Of a stretch of DNA of 64,000 bases, positions 46,286-54,392 are shown piece after piece. Numbering within the stretch: the first letter of the stretch is position 1; the number at the start of each line of letters is the position of its first letter. Source of the DNA: Ramlibacter sp. (lineage in GTDB: Bacteria > Pseudomonadota > Gammaproteobacteria > Burkholderiales > Burkholderiaceae_C); NCBI GenBank assembly GCA_030695945.1, contig JAUYOG010000043.1:1-64000 (forward strand). Direction: 5' to 3'. The translations under genes and the position numbers were made by a program. A model generated the notes under the pieces. It saw only the letters and a program-made list of their open reading frames with translations. It had not been told where the DNA came from and did not search any database.

Positions 46286-47080
46286 TCAATCCTTCGTGAG
46301 TGTGAGCAGGATGTCCGCGTACCACGCGCAATTGAGGCCGAGCGCCTCGTCGAGCTTGAGGTCGCGCGTGCCCACGTCCATGCGCGACGAATGGATGCCC
46401 AGCAGCGTCCACGGCAAGTCGCCCTGCGCCAACGCGCCAGTGCGCGAGCGCATCACCACCGGCGCGCCGCTGGTGCCGCGATGCGTGCGCGCATCCGTGA
46501 GGAAGTAGCCCTTGCCCTGGAAGCGCAGGCCGAACGGCGACGCGTTGACCGCGTGCCGCACCACGGGCAAGTGGTGCAATGCGTCGTGGAAGCCGAGCGG
46601 AAAACCCACCACCAACAGGGTGGAGCCGACTTCCACGGCGTGCGGCGGCTGGTGCAGGTGATCGGGCGTGAAGGCGCGGTAGACGGCCGTCTTCGGCAGC
46701 GCGCCGCGCTCGATCTCCAGCACGGCCACGTCGACGTCGCCGCCGGTGTCGCGGCCCTGCCGCCACACGCTCTTGCCGTCGCGGTACAGCGGCATGGAAA
46801 AACCGGTGGATTGCGCCATGTTGCGGCCGTCCGTGTGCAGCTCGATCTCCACGCGGTCCGGGTAATGCTTGCTCGGCTCGTCGATCATCACGTGCCGGCT
46901 CGTCACCAGGAACAGGCGCTCGCCACGCTGGAAGAAAAAGCCGCTGGCGTTCGTGAGGATGCGCTGCCGGTCGAAAGTCACCACGCGCGCGGCGGCCAGC
47001 AGCAGCGCGTCGATGGGTGGGGCGTCGGCGGGAGCGGCGGGGGCAGGAGTCGCCGGCGGGGGCGCGTTGTCGTCTTGCAT
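46286..47080 (-). CDS. Trypsin-like serine protease, apparently cytosolic
   Basis: The 264-residue protein has a chymotrypsin-fold triad: His in FLVTSRHVMID, Asp in GGDVDVAVLEIE and Ser in HRGTSGAPVVM. The N-terminus is Pro/Ala-rich (MQDDNAPPPATPAPAAPADAP) with no signal peptide or membrane helix, so it should stay in the cytosol; no PDZ domain is present. A processing or regulatory role for a neighbouring system is possible but not shown. It is divergent from the ATP-grasp/alpha-E fusion gene (49 bases apart), and its 3' end faces the repeat element. Confidence 0.87.
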   Translation of the reverse strand: MQDDNAPPPATPAPAAPADAPPIDALLLAAARVVTFDRQRILTNASGFFFQRGERLFLVTSRHVMIDEPSKHYPDRVEIELHTDGRNMAQSTGFSMPLYRDGKSVWRQGRDTGGDVDVAVLEIERGALPKTAVYRAFTPDHLHQPPHAVEVGSTLLVVGFPLGFHDALHHLPVVRHAVNASPFGLRFQGKGYFLTDARTHRGTSGAPVVMRSRTGALAQGDLPWTLLGIHSSRMDVGTRDLKLDEALGLNCAWYADILLTLTKD

Positions 47081-47129
47081 GGCTCATTGTCTGTCACCCC
47101 AGGCTCCTGCGGTGTGACAATACCGCCCA

Positions 47130-49751
47130 GTGGACAAACACAACGACCCGGCTCAGTCGCTCTTCGGGGCCGACGCCCAGGAAGCGCCGGCGGCGCTTGC
47201 CGCCGCGCTGGCGGCGCCCGCCTCCCTCGGCCACTTCGACGAGTTGCGCGGGGGCGTGTCGGCGCCGCCCGAAGATGGTGCGCCAGCCGGCGCGGTCGCG
47301 CCCCACGCCCTGCCCTGCGCGCCCTGGGCGCGCTTTTTCGAGAACCTCGGCCGCGAGGGCTTCGCCGACCTGAACCGCCGCACGGTGAACCTGCAGCGCC
47401 AGGTGCGCGACAACGGCATCACGTACAACGTGTACGCGGATACCGACGGCCCGCAGCGCCCGTGGTCGCTCGACCTTTTCCCGCTGATCGTCTCGCCGCA
47501 AAGCTGGCAGCAGATCGAGGCCGGCGTGCTGCAGCGCGTGAAGCTGCTCGACCGCATCATGGCCGACGTGTACGGGCCGCAGCAGCTGCTGCGCAAGAAC
47601 CTGCTGCCGCCCGCCCTGGTGCACGGCCATCCGGGCTACCTGCGCGCCATGCACGGCGTGGCGCCGGCCGGCGGCGGCCACCTGCACATCGCCGCCTTCG
47701 ACCTGGCGCGCGACCCGGCCGGCGATTGGTGGGTGGTGTCGCAGCGCACGCAGGCCCCTTCGGGGCTGGGCTACCTGCTGGAGAACCGGCTCGTCACCTC
47801 GCGCCTGTTCCCCGAGGCGTTCCGCGACCTGAAGGTGCAACGCCTGGCCGCCACCTACCGCGCGCTGGTCGAGGGCCTGCGCAACATGTGCCCCACCACC
47901 GACGACCCGCGCATCGTCCTGCTCACGCCGGGGCCCTACAACGAAACCTATTTCGAGCACGCGTACCTGGCGCGCTACCTGGGGCTGACGCTCGTCGAGG
48001 GCAGCGACCTCACGGTGCGCGAGGAGCGGCTCTACCTCAAGACGCTGCAGGGGCTGGAGCCCGTGCATGGCATCCTCAAGCGGCTCGACGACGAATTCCT
48101 GGACCCGCTGGAGCTGCGGGCCGATTCGCGCCTGGGCGTGCCGGGCCTGCTGCAGGCGATCCGCGCCGGCAACGTGCTGGTGGCCAACGCGCCGGGCTCG
48201 GCCTTCCTGGAGTCCACCGCGCTGCTCGGCTTCCTGCCGGCGATCTCGCGGCACCTGCTGGGCGAGGAGCTGGCACTGCCCTCGCTCGCCACCTGGTGGT
48301 GCGGCGAGCGTGCGGCGATGGAGGCCGTGCTGCCGCAACTGGCCACGAGCGTGATCAAGCCCACCTACGGCGGCCCGGGGTCGGGCGCGACGCTGGGCAA
48401 GTCGCTGTCGCGGCGGGAGCTGGACGAATGGGCGGGGCGGATCGTACGCGGCGCCGAGGAGCACACCGTGCAGGCGTACCTGCCGCTGTCGCAGATGCCT
48501 ACGTGGAATCACGGGCGGGACGGCGACCGCATCCTGCCGCGTTCACTGATGCTGCGCGTGTTCGCGGTATCGGACGGCGTGCAGTCGTGGCGCGTGCTGC
48601 CCGGCGGCCTGACGCGCATCGCGAGCGCCGCGCTGGAGATCACATCGATGCAGCGCGGCGGCAGCAGTGCCGACACCTGGGTGCTGACCGAAGGCGAAGT
48701 GGACGCCACCAGCCTGCTGCACCACGACCAGCCGGCCGTGGAGATCGGGCACCGCAGCCGCAGCGCCTCCAGCCGCGCCGCCGAGAACCTCTTCTGGCTG
48801 GGCCGCTACACCGAGCGCACCGAAAATACGGCGCGGCTGGCGCGCCTGACCCTGGAAAGCCTCAACGGCGAGGACCAGACTTCGCAGCCCCTGCTCGCAT
48901 GGCTCACCGAAGTGGCCGTGGCCAATTCCCTGGTGCTGCCCGCCGTACCCCCGGCGACGCAGGCCCGCCGCGTCTTCGAGCGCTCGCTGGTCGCGGGCCT
49001 GGCCGATACCGAGAACGCCAGAAGCGTCGGCTACAACCTGATGGCGCTGCGCGGCGCGGCTTCCGCCGTGCGCGAGCGCCTGTCGCAGGAGCAGTGGAAC
49101 GTGATCGTCCGCGCCCAGCGCGAATTCCTGCGCGGTTGTGCGCTGGTCACCGAAGACGGCGACTATTCGTCGGTCGAAGCCCTGCGCGTGCTGGAGACGC
49201 TGTCCGGCCACACCGCCGCCATGACGGGCGCGCAGACGGACCGCATGACGCGCGACGACGGCTGGCGGCTGCTCTCGAGCGGCCGGCACCTGGAGCGCCT
49301 GGGCTTCCTGGCCTCCGCTCTGGGCTGGGCCATCGAGACGGAGGCGTTGTTCGACGAGGGTGGGTTCGAAGCCGTGGTGGCGCTGTTCGACAGCACGATC
49401 ACCTTCCACGCGCAGTACCAGCAGCGGCACGACATCCCCGCCCTGCTGGACCTGCTGGTGCTCGACCGGGACAACCCGCGCTCGCTGGGCTGGGTCGCGC
49501 AGACCCTGCGCGGGCGCCTGGCCAAGCTCGCGGGCAGCGCGCCCGGCGAGGTGCCCGCCATCGCGCTCACGGTGCCGGACCCGCAGCAATGGTCTCTGCA
49601 GGCCATGTGCGAGCGCGATGCCGACGGCCGCTACACCGTGCTGCTGGACCTGCTGCAGCTGTGCACGGACGCGGCGTACAAGCTCTCCGATGACCTGGGC
49701 GCGCGCTACTTCACGCATTCGGGCGACGCGCGCCATAGCGTCGGCGCCTGA
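47130..49751 (+). CDS. ATP-grasp / alpha-E fusion protein
   Basis: The 873-residue protein is a natural fusion of the two proteins encoded separately at 30119-31615 and 29157-30116. Residues about 90-500 are the circularly permuted ATP-grasp domain (GITYNVYADTDGPQRPWSLDLFPLIV, VLLTPGPYNETYFEHAYLARYLGLTLVEG, KRLDDEFLDPLEL, VIKPTYGGPGSGATLGKSL, RVLPGGLTRIA). Residues about 545-860 are alpha-E (AAENLFWLGRYTERTENTARLARL, RHLERLGFLASALGWAIE). It should ligate peptides or amines in the predicted system. The start is GTG 47130 with no clear ribosome site. A transglutaminase-like gene follows 15 bases later. Confidence 0.9.
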   Translation: MDKHNDPAQSLFGADAQEAPAALAAALAAPASLGHFDELRGGVSAPPEDGAPAGAVAPHALPCAPWARFFENLGREGFADLNRRTVNLQRQVRDNGITYNVYADTDGPQRPWSLDLFPLIVSPQSWQQIEAGVLQRVKLLDRIMADVYGPQQLLRKNLLPPALVHGHPGYLRAMHGVAPAGGGHLHIAAFDLARDPAGDWWVVSQRTQAPSGLGYLLENRLVTSRLFPEAFRDLKVQRLAATYRALVEGLRNMCPTTDDPRIVLLTPGPYNETYFEHAYLARYLGLTLVEGSDLTVREERLYLKTLQGLEPVHGILKRLDDEFLDPLELRADSRLGVPGLLQAIRAGNVLVANAPGSAFLESTALLGFLPAISRHLLGEELALPSLATWWCGERAAMEAVLPQLATSVIKPTYGGPGSGATLGKSLSRRELDEWAGRIVRGAEEHTVQAYLPLSQMPTWNHGRDGDRILPRSLMLRVFAVSDGVQSWRVLPGGLTRIASAALEITSMQRGGSSADTWVLTEGEVDATSLLHHDQPAVEIGHRSRSASSRAAENLFWLGRYTERTENTARLARLTLESLNGEDQTSQPLLAWLTEVAVANSLVLPAVPPATQARRVFERSLVAGLADTENARSVGYNLMALRGAASAVRERLSQEQWNVIVRAQREFLRGCALVTEDGDYSSVEALRVLETLSGHTAAMTGAQTDRMTRDDGWRLLSSGRHLERLGFLASALGWAIETEALFDEGGFEAVVALFDSTITFHAQYQQRHDIPALLDLLVLDRDNPRSLGWVAQTLRGRLAKLAGSAPGEVPAIALTVPDPQQWSLQAMCERDADGRYTVLLDLLQLCTDAAYKLSDDLGARYFTHSGDARHSVGA

Positions 49752-49766
49752 ACCCCGTTTCCCGCC

Positions 49767-50651
49767 ATGCTGCTCCACGTCGTCCACGAAACGCACTACG
49801 ACTATTCGCCGGCCGTGAAGACGGCGCAGCACATGGCGCACCTCAAGCCGGCGAACACGGGCGGGCAGCGGCTGCTCGAGCACGAGCTCACGATCGATCC
49901 CGCGCCGGCGCACCGGGGCGAGGCGGTGGACGTGTACGGCAACACGGGCGCCTTCTTCAGCCTGCGCACGCGCCACGACGAGCTCAAGGTCGTCGCGGAA
50001 AGCACCGTTTCGACTTCCGCGCCGGTGGCGCGGCACAGCAGGATGCCGTGGGAAGAAGTGCGCGAGCTGATGCGCTATCACCGCGGCGCCGCATACGACC
50101 CGGCCGCGGAATTCGTCTTCCCCTCGCATTACGTGCCGCGGCACGAGGACTTCGTGGCGTACGCGCGGCCGAGCTTCATGCCGGGGCGGCCGCTGCTGGA
50201 GGCCGCGCGCGAGCTGATGGAGCGGGTCCACGCCGACTTCGAGTACGACCCCGAGGTCACCGACGTGAGCACGCCGGTGCTGGAGGCGCTGGAGCTGCGC
50301 CACGGCGTGTGCCAGGACTTCGCGCACGTGATGATCGCGTGCCTGCGCAGCCTGGGCCTGCCGGCGCGCTATGTCAGCGGCTACCTGCTCACGTCGCCGC
50401 CGCCGGGCCGGCCGCGCCTGGTGGGCAGCGACGCGTCGCACGCCTGGGCATCCATCTACCTGCCCGGCAACGACGAGCACGGCGAGTGGGCCGACCTGGA
50501 CCCGACCAACAACCGCGCGCCCGGCGAGGATTACGTGACGCTCGCGACCGGCCGCGACTACTCGGACGTCGCGCCGCTGCGCGGCGTGCTGCACGGCGGT
50601 GCCCACCACGAGCTGCGCGTGGCCGTCACTGTCACCCCGGTCGATGAGTAG
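49767..50651 (+). CDS. Transglutaminase-like cysteine peptidase family protein
   Basis: The 294-residue protein has the bacterial transglutaminase N-terminal beta domain (LLHVVHETHYDYSPAVKTAQHMAHLKP) and the catalytic core: Cys in LELRHGVCQDFAHVMIACLRSLGLPARYVSGY, His in DASHAWASIYLPG and Asp in WADLDPTNN. It is a smaller relative of the N-terminal part of the 1152-residue protein. It is encoded directly after the ATP-grasp/alpha-E fusion, probably as an operon, and may hydrolyse or transfer the peptide bonds formed there. No signal peptide is seen. Confidence 0.92.
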   Translation: MLLHVVHETHYDYSPAVKTAQHMAHLKPANTGGQRLLEHELTIDPAPAHRGEAVDVYGNTGAFFSLRTRHDELKVVAESTVSTSAPVARHSRMPWEEVRELMRYHRGAAYDPAAEFVFPSHYVPRHEDFVAYARPSFMPGRPLLEAARELMERVHADFEYDPEVTDVSTPVLEALELRHGVCQDFAHVMIACLRSLGLPARYVSGYLLTSPPPGRPRLVGSDASHAWASIYLPGNDEHGEWADLDPTNNRAPGEDYVTLATGRDYSDVAPLRGVLHGGAHHELRVAVTVTPVDE

Positions 50652-50674
50652 GGTGGGCCAGGCGCCCACCCTAC
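50648..50674 (+). terminator. 11-bp perfect hairpin after the transglutaminase gene
   Basis: GTAGGGTGGGC and GCCCACCCTAC form a perfect stem with a 5-base loop. Its left arm includes the TAG stop codon. No T-run follows, so it may be a REP-like terminator or stabiliser; RidA starts 29 bases later. Confidence 0.5.
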
Positions 50675-50703
50675 AATCGCCTCATCCAAAGCAGGAGCTT
50701 CAC

Positions 50704-51156
50704 ATGAGCGTTTACGACAAGCTGAAAGAACTCGGCATCACCCTGCCGCCGGTGGCCACGCCCGCCGCGGCTTACGTGCCCTTCGTGCGCACCGGCAACC
50801 TGGTCTTCCTCTCCGGCCACATCGCCAAGAAAGATGGCAAGCCGTGGGTGGGCCAGCTCGGCAGGAACATGACGACCGAAGAAGGCAAGGCGGCCGCACG
50901 CGCCGTGGCCGTGGACCTGATGGGCACGCTGCACGCGGCCGTGGGCGACCTGAACAGCGTCAAGCGCATCGTCAAGCTGTTAAGCCTGGTCAATTCCACC
51001 GGCGAGTTCACCGAGCACCACCTGGTGACAAACGGCGCGAGCGAGCTGCTCGGCCAGGTTTTCGGGGACAAGGGCGCGCATGCCCGCGCCGCTTTCGGCG
51101 TGGCGCAGATCCCGACGGGCGCCTGCGTCGAGATCGAGCTGATCGCGGAAGTCTGA
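50704..51156 (+). CDS. RidA family protein (YjgF/YER057c/UK114)
   Basis: The 150-residue protein belongs to the longer RidA subgroup: VRTGNLVFLSGHIAKKDGKPWVGQLGRNMTTEEGKAAAR, VKRIVKLLSLVNSTGEF and HARAAFGVAQIPTGACVEIELIAEV. The Arg in ARAAFGV aligns with the catalytic arginine of RidA enamine/imine deaminases. It probably removes reactive enamines or acts on a related imine. An AGGAG ribosome site precedes ATG 50704; the upstream in-frame extension is spurious. It is encoded between the ATP-grasp cluster and a convergent acyl-CoA synthetase. Confidence 0.9.
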   Translation: MSVYDKLKELGITLPPVATPAAAYVPFVRTGNLVFLSGHIAKKDGKPWVGQLGRNMTTEEGKAAARAVAVDLMGTLHAAVGDLNSVKRIVKLLSLVNSTGEFTEHHLVTNGASELLGQVFGDKGAHARAAFGVAQIPTGACVEIELIAEV

Positions 51157-51164
51157 CCCCCTGT

Positions 51165-51196
51165 CCCCTCCCCCTCCGGGAGGGCTAGGGTGGGGG
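51165..51196. repeat. Short GC-rich palindrome of the same REP-like family
   Basis: CCCCTCCCCCTCCGGGAGGG followed by GGGTGGGGGCG repeats half of the elements at 11501 and 33952. It sits between convergent genes, and the last codons and TAG stop of the acyl-CoA synthetase gene lie within it. Confidence 0.55.
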
Positions 51197-52729
51197 CGTC
51201 CTCCAGTTTTCCCGCAACTCCCGCTTGAGCACCTTGCCGATCTCACTGCGCGGCAATTCATCGACGTAGCGCACATCGGCCAGCCGCTGGGTCTTGCCCA
51301 GTTGCGCATTGGCCCAGGCGCGCAGTTCATCCGCCGCGGGCGCGTCATCGCGCGGCACCACGAAGGCCACCGGCGTCTCGCCCCACTCCTGCGACGGCAC
51401 GCCCACGACGGCCGCATCGGCCACGCCTTCGTGCCTGCGCAGCACGGCCTCGAGGTCGCTCGGGTAGATATTGAAGCCGCCCGAGATCACCATGTCCTTG
51501 CGGCGGTCCATGAGCGTCAGGAATCCGTCCTCGTCGAAGCGCCCGACGTCGCCCGTTCGGATGAATCGGTTGCCCTGCGCGTCGTACCACTCGGCCTCGC
51601 GCGTCTTGCCCGGCTGGTTGTGGTAGCGCACCATCATCGAGGCCGAGCGCCCCACCACCTCGCCGATCTCGCCCACGGGCAACTCGCGCTCCTCCTCGTC
51701 GATCACGCGCATGTCGTGCCCCTCGGCGGGTTTGCCCACCGTGTGCAGCTTGTGCGGGAAGTTGTGCGCCTCCAGCATGCAGGAGCCGCCGCCTTCCGTC
51801 ATGCCGTAGAACTCCACCAGGCCGCCCGTCCAGCGCTGCAGGATGTCGGCCTTGAGGTCGGCATGGAACGGCGCACTGGTGCAGAACTTCATGCGGAAGG
51901 ATTCGAGGTCGAAGCCGTCGAACTCCGGCAGCGCCATGATGCGCCGGTACTGCACCGGCACCAGCATCGTGTGCGTGGCCCTCACCTCCTCGGCCAGCGC
52001 GAGGTAGGTGGCCGCATCGAACTTCGGCGGCGCCAGCACCACGCAGCCTCCCTTGGCGATGGTGGGAAAAAAGCACACGAGCGTCGTGTTGGAACACAGC
52101 GACGTGGCGATCAAGGTGATCGAATCGGGTCCGTAGCCGTAGTTCTCCGCCCGCGAGACATGTTGCCAGCGCATGCCGTGCGGCTGCACGATGCCCTTGG
52201 GCGTGCCGGTAGTGCCCGACGAATAGATGATGTTGAAAGGCCAGTCCGGCTGCACGGAGACAGGCACCGGCCGCGAACCGGCGGGCGCCAGCCACTGCTC
52301 GAACGACGGCTGCGCCGAGGCGTCGAGGTAGATGCGCCGCGCCGGGCTGTCGAAAGCAGGCACGCCGCGATCGACGAAGAAGTGGCTTGCACCGCTGTCG
52401 GCGAGCATGCCCGCCAGCTGGGCGGGTGACGACTGGATCGCCAGCGGCGCGGCGGCCACGCCGGCGCGCAGCGCGCCGAGGAACACGGCCACGTACTCCA
52501 GCGAATTGGCCGAGCAGATGGCAATGCTCTGGCGCGGTTTCACGCCGTCGCGCTGCAGCGATGCGGCTACGCGATCGGCCATCGCATCCACCTGCGCCCA
52601 GGTGACACGGCGCTCCCCCTGCACCAGCGCGCGCTGGTGGGGGCGGTTGCGCGCGTGCTCGCGCACGAGGTCGGCGATGGCGCGGAAAGGAGGTGACGCC
52701 AGGGTGGGGGAAGGCATGGGGGTCGGCAT
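51185..52729 (-). CDS. AMP-dependent acyl-CoA synthetase/ligase
   Basis: The 514-residue protein is an ANL-superfamily enzyme that activates a carboxylate as acyl-AMP and transfers it to CoA. The P-loop is IIYSSGTTGTPKGIVQPHG, followed by VEFYGMTEGGGSC, RTGDVGRFDEDGFLTLMDRRKDMVISGGFNIYP and the catalytic lysine in LPRSEIGKVLKRELRE near the C-terminus. The substrate is unknown; the sequence resembles fatty-acid or aryl-acid ligases. Start choices are ATG 52729 or 52717. The end lies in a palindromic repeat. It is divergent from the isochorismatase-like gene, about 80 bases apart. Confidence 0.92.
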   Translation of the reverse strand: MPTPMPSPTLASPPFRAIADLVREHARNRPHQRALVQGERRVTWAQVDAMADRVAASLQRDGVKPRQSIAICSANSLEYVAVFLGALRAGVAAAPLAIQSSPAQLAGMLADSGASHFFVDRGVPAFDSPARRIYLDASAQPSFEQWLAPAGSRPVPVSVQPDWPFNIIYSSGTTGTPKGIVQPHGMRWQHVSRAENYGYGPDSITLIATSLCSNTTLVCFFPTIAKGGCVVLAPPKFDAATYLALAEEVRATHTMLVPVQYRRIMALPEFDGFDLESFRMKFCTSAPFHADLKADILQRWTGGLVEFYGMTEGGGSCMLEAHNFPHKLHTVGKPAEGHDMRVIDEEERELPVGEIGEVVGRSASMMVRYHNQPGKTREAEWYDAQGNRFIRTGDVGRFDEDGFLTLMDRRKDMVISGGFNIYPSDLEAVLRRHEGVADAAVVGVPSQEWGETPVAFVVPRDDAPAADELRAWANAQLGKTQRLADVRYVDELPRSEIGKVLKRELRENWRTPPP

Positions 52730-52809
52730 GCGGGTTATCTTAAGACCACGCGGCCCGGGCCCACGGGGCCGGTGGTATCGTTGCCCGTTCAATTTCGGAG
52801 GTGGCGGCA

Positions 52810-53397
52810 ATGGCAACGATCCGTGAAGGCGACAAGGGCGTGCTGCTCGTCGTCGACATGCAAGTCCGCGTGGTCAAGGACGCCTGGGATGCGCCGCGCA
52901 TCATCGGGAACGTCGCCAGCGCCGTCGCGCGCGCCCGTGCCGAGGGCGTGCCCGTGATCTGGGTGCAGCATTCCGACGGCGAACTGCCCCATGGCAGCCC
53001 CGCATGGCAATGGGCGCCGCCGCTAGCGCCGGCCGAAGGCGAAGTGCGGATCGACAAGCGTTTCAACTCATCGTTCGAGCAGACGCCGCTGGAAGGCGAA
53101 TTGGCAAGACTCGGCGCGAGCCACATCACCCTGGCCGGCGCGGCCACCAACTGGTGCATCCGCGCCACCGCGTATGGCGCGCTGGAGCGCGGCTACGACC
53201 TGACGCTGGTGAAGGACGCGCACACCACCGGCACGATGGCGCTGGACGACGGAACGAAGATCGAAGCCGAGAACGTCATCCGCGAATTGAACATCGCGAT
53301 GACGTGGCTGGAATACCCCGGCCGGGCCAACACCGCAGCCGCAGCGGCGGAACTGACCTTCAAGCCGCCCGTCCGGCCCGCTTCGGCTTCCGCCTGA
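52810..53397 (+). CDS. Isochorismatase-like cysteine hydrolase
   Basis: The 195-residue protein has the isochorismatase fold with the cysteine-hydrolase triad: Asp in LLVVDMQVRVV, Lys in RIDKRFNSSF and Cys in LAGAATNWCIRATAYGA. Such enzymes hydrolyse amides such as nicotinamide, carbamoyl compounds or similar molecules. GGAGG precedes ATG 52810; the GTG at 52801 is less likely. It is the last typical high-GC gene before the low-GC cassette-like stretch. Confidence 0.87.
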   Translation: MATIREGDKGVLLVVDMQVRVVKDAWDAPRIIGNVASAVARARAEGVPVIWVQHSDGELPHGSPAWQWAPPLAPAEGEVRIDKRFNSSFEQTPLEGELARLGASHITLAGAATNWCIRATAYGALERGYDLTLVKDAHTTGTMALDDGTKIEAENVIRELNIAMTWLEYPGRANTAAAAAELTFKPPVRPASASA

Positions 53398-53708
53398 ACC
53401 TGACCAGGGCCGGCCCCAAAAAACAGTTGCCGGGTTTGCGCGCGTACTAATACACTATAAAACCAAATCGCCGCCGAAGCACCCAGCATCCGCGCGGCCC
53501 AGGGGAAAGAGGCAGCTTATCCCGCAGATATATACCGCAGATACCGCAGGCGGCCCAGCAGCCCACAACGCCGGGTTTGCACGCGACGGATTGATGCGCG
53601 AGGCGGGGCCGAAATGATGCTGCGACAAGGTCCGGCTGCGCGGGGCGGAATGATGAATGCAGTCCGATATATGCCGCAGTGGGTGCGGTTTACATTACGT
53701 TAGCCATC
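53398..53708. other. Gene-free, lower-GC spacer with two paired direct repeats and an attC-like 3' half
   Basis: No ORF is convincing here. Two direct repeats are spaced almost equally: CCGGGTTTGC[A/G]CGCG at 53430 and 53571 (141 bases apart) and GATATAT[A/G]CCGCAG at 53527 and 53666 (139 bases apart). A TACTAATACACTATAAAAC stretch at 53445-53463 has -10-like hexamers. At 53683-53705, GTGCGGTTT-ACATT-ACGTTAGCC resembles the 3' half of an attC site and ends three bases before the next ATG; no matching 5' half was found. Confidence 0.4.
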
Positions 53709-54299
53709 ATGTCGCCTGAGGACGAAGCCGCCATCTACCAGGCCATGCGCGCGGCGCGCGAAGCGGCGCGCGGATATGCAGACTTTTTCGGCTGGGCGAC
53801 GGATCGGGATCTTGAAGAGCAAAACGTCACTGGCTTACTAGCCGAGTCACTCCATGCCGCGGGAGCTTTGTTCTTCGCGAAGATCAAGCGCAGGGGCAGA
53901 GGAAACGACCCGCCGGACCTAGAGGCGCTCGACACTGCGGGCGAGCGCGTCGCCATCGAGGTCACCGAGCTTGTAGACGGTCGGGCGATCCAGGCATTCA
54001 AAGCTGGGCGGCCATATGATTGGGCGGAATGGGATAAGGTCAAATTTCTCTCCTCCGTGTCCGGACTCTTAAAAGCCAAAAACGTTCGATTCCCGAAGCT
54101 GAAAGATGGTCCCTACCCTGGTGGGTATATTGTTCTTACATTCACAGACGAGCCTGAACTCTCCCGGAGCACAGTTGAGAGCTACCTTTCGGGCCACGTA
54201 TTCACCGGTTGCGAGAATGTCAAGCGCGCTTTCCTTCTGCTCTCATATGATCCCGCCGTTGGGCGGTGTCCTTATTTCGAGCTTGTGAAGAGTGGCTAA
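53709..54299 (+). CDS. Hypothetical protein, possible nuclease-fold cassette gene
   Basis: The 196-residue protein is not a family I recognise. The segment NDPPDLEALDTAGERVAIEVTELVD resembles the D-x(n)-E-x-[K/T] core of PD-(D/E)xK nucleases, with the usual Lys replaced by Thr, but this is only a pattern match. Nearby sequence is lower in GC (roughly mid-50s percent) than neighbours, which suggests transfer. ATG 53709 follows an ACGTTAGCC end, and its TAA lies in the 5' end of an attC-like site, the arrangement of an integron gene cassette. An in-frame GTG at 53679 is an unlikely start. Confidence 0.65.
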   Translation: MSPEDEAAIYQAMRAAREAARGYADFFGWATDRDLEEQNVTGLLAESLHAAGALFFAKIKRRGRGNDPPDLEALDTAGERVAIEVTELVDGRAIQAFKAGRPYDWAEWDKVKFLSSVSGLLKAKNVRFPKLKDGPYPGGYIVLTFTDEPELSRSTVESYLSGHVFTGCENVKRAFLLLSYDPAVGRCPYFELVKSG

Positions 54300-54382
54300 C
54301 TAGTCCGTCAACACGGACGCCAAGGGCGTTCGCGCCTTCGGCACCCCAGTTCCTTGAGCGACGCTTACGTCCGACGTTAACA
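54294..54382 (+). other. attC-like (59-base element) recombination site
   Basis: The site has the attC layout: 5' GGCTAAC-TAGTC-CGTCAACACGG, a central GGCG-TTCG-CGCC stem, and 3' CGACGCTTAC-GTCCG-ACGTTAAC. GTCAA pairs with TTAC leaving one unpaired C, as in classic attC L''/L' boxes, and the spacers are five bases on both sides. The R' box GTTAACA departs from the GTTRRRY consensus at one position, so the site may be decayed. The next ORF starts 11 bases later. Confidence 0.55.
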
Positions 54383-54392
54383 CCTGACAACC

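Noticed and set aside
53444-53705. CTAAT-ACACT-ATAAAACC considered as the 5' half of an attC site before the first cassette gene
   Set aside because: The distance to the 3' half (about 260 bases) is beyond the usual attC length and the boxes match poorly.
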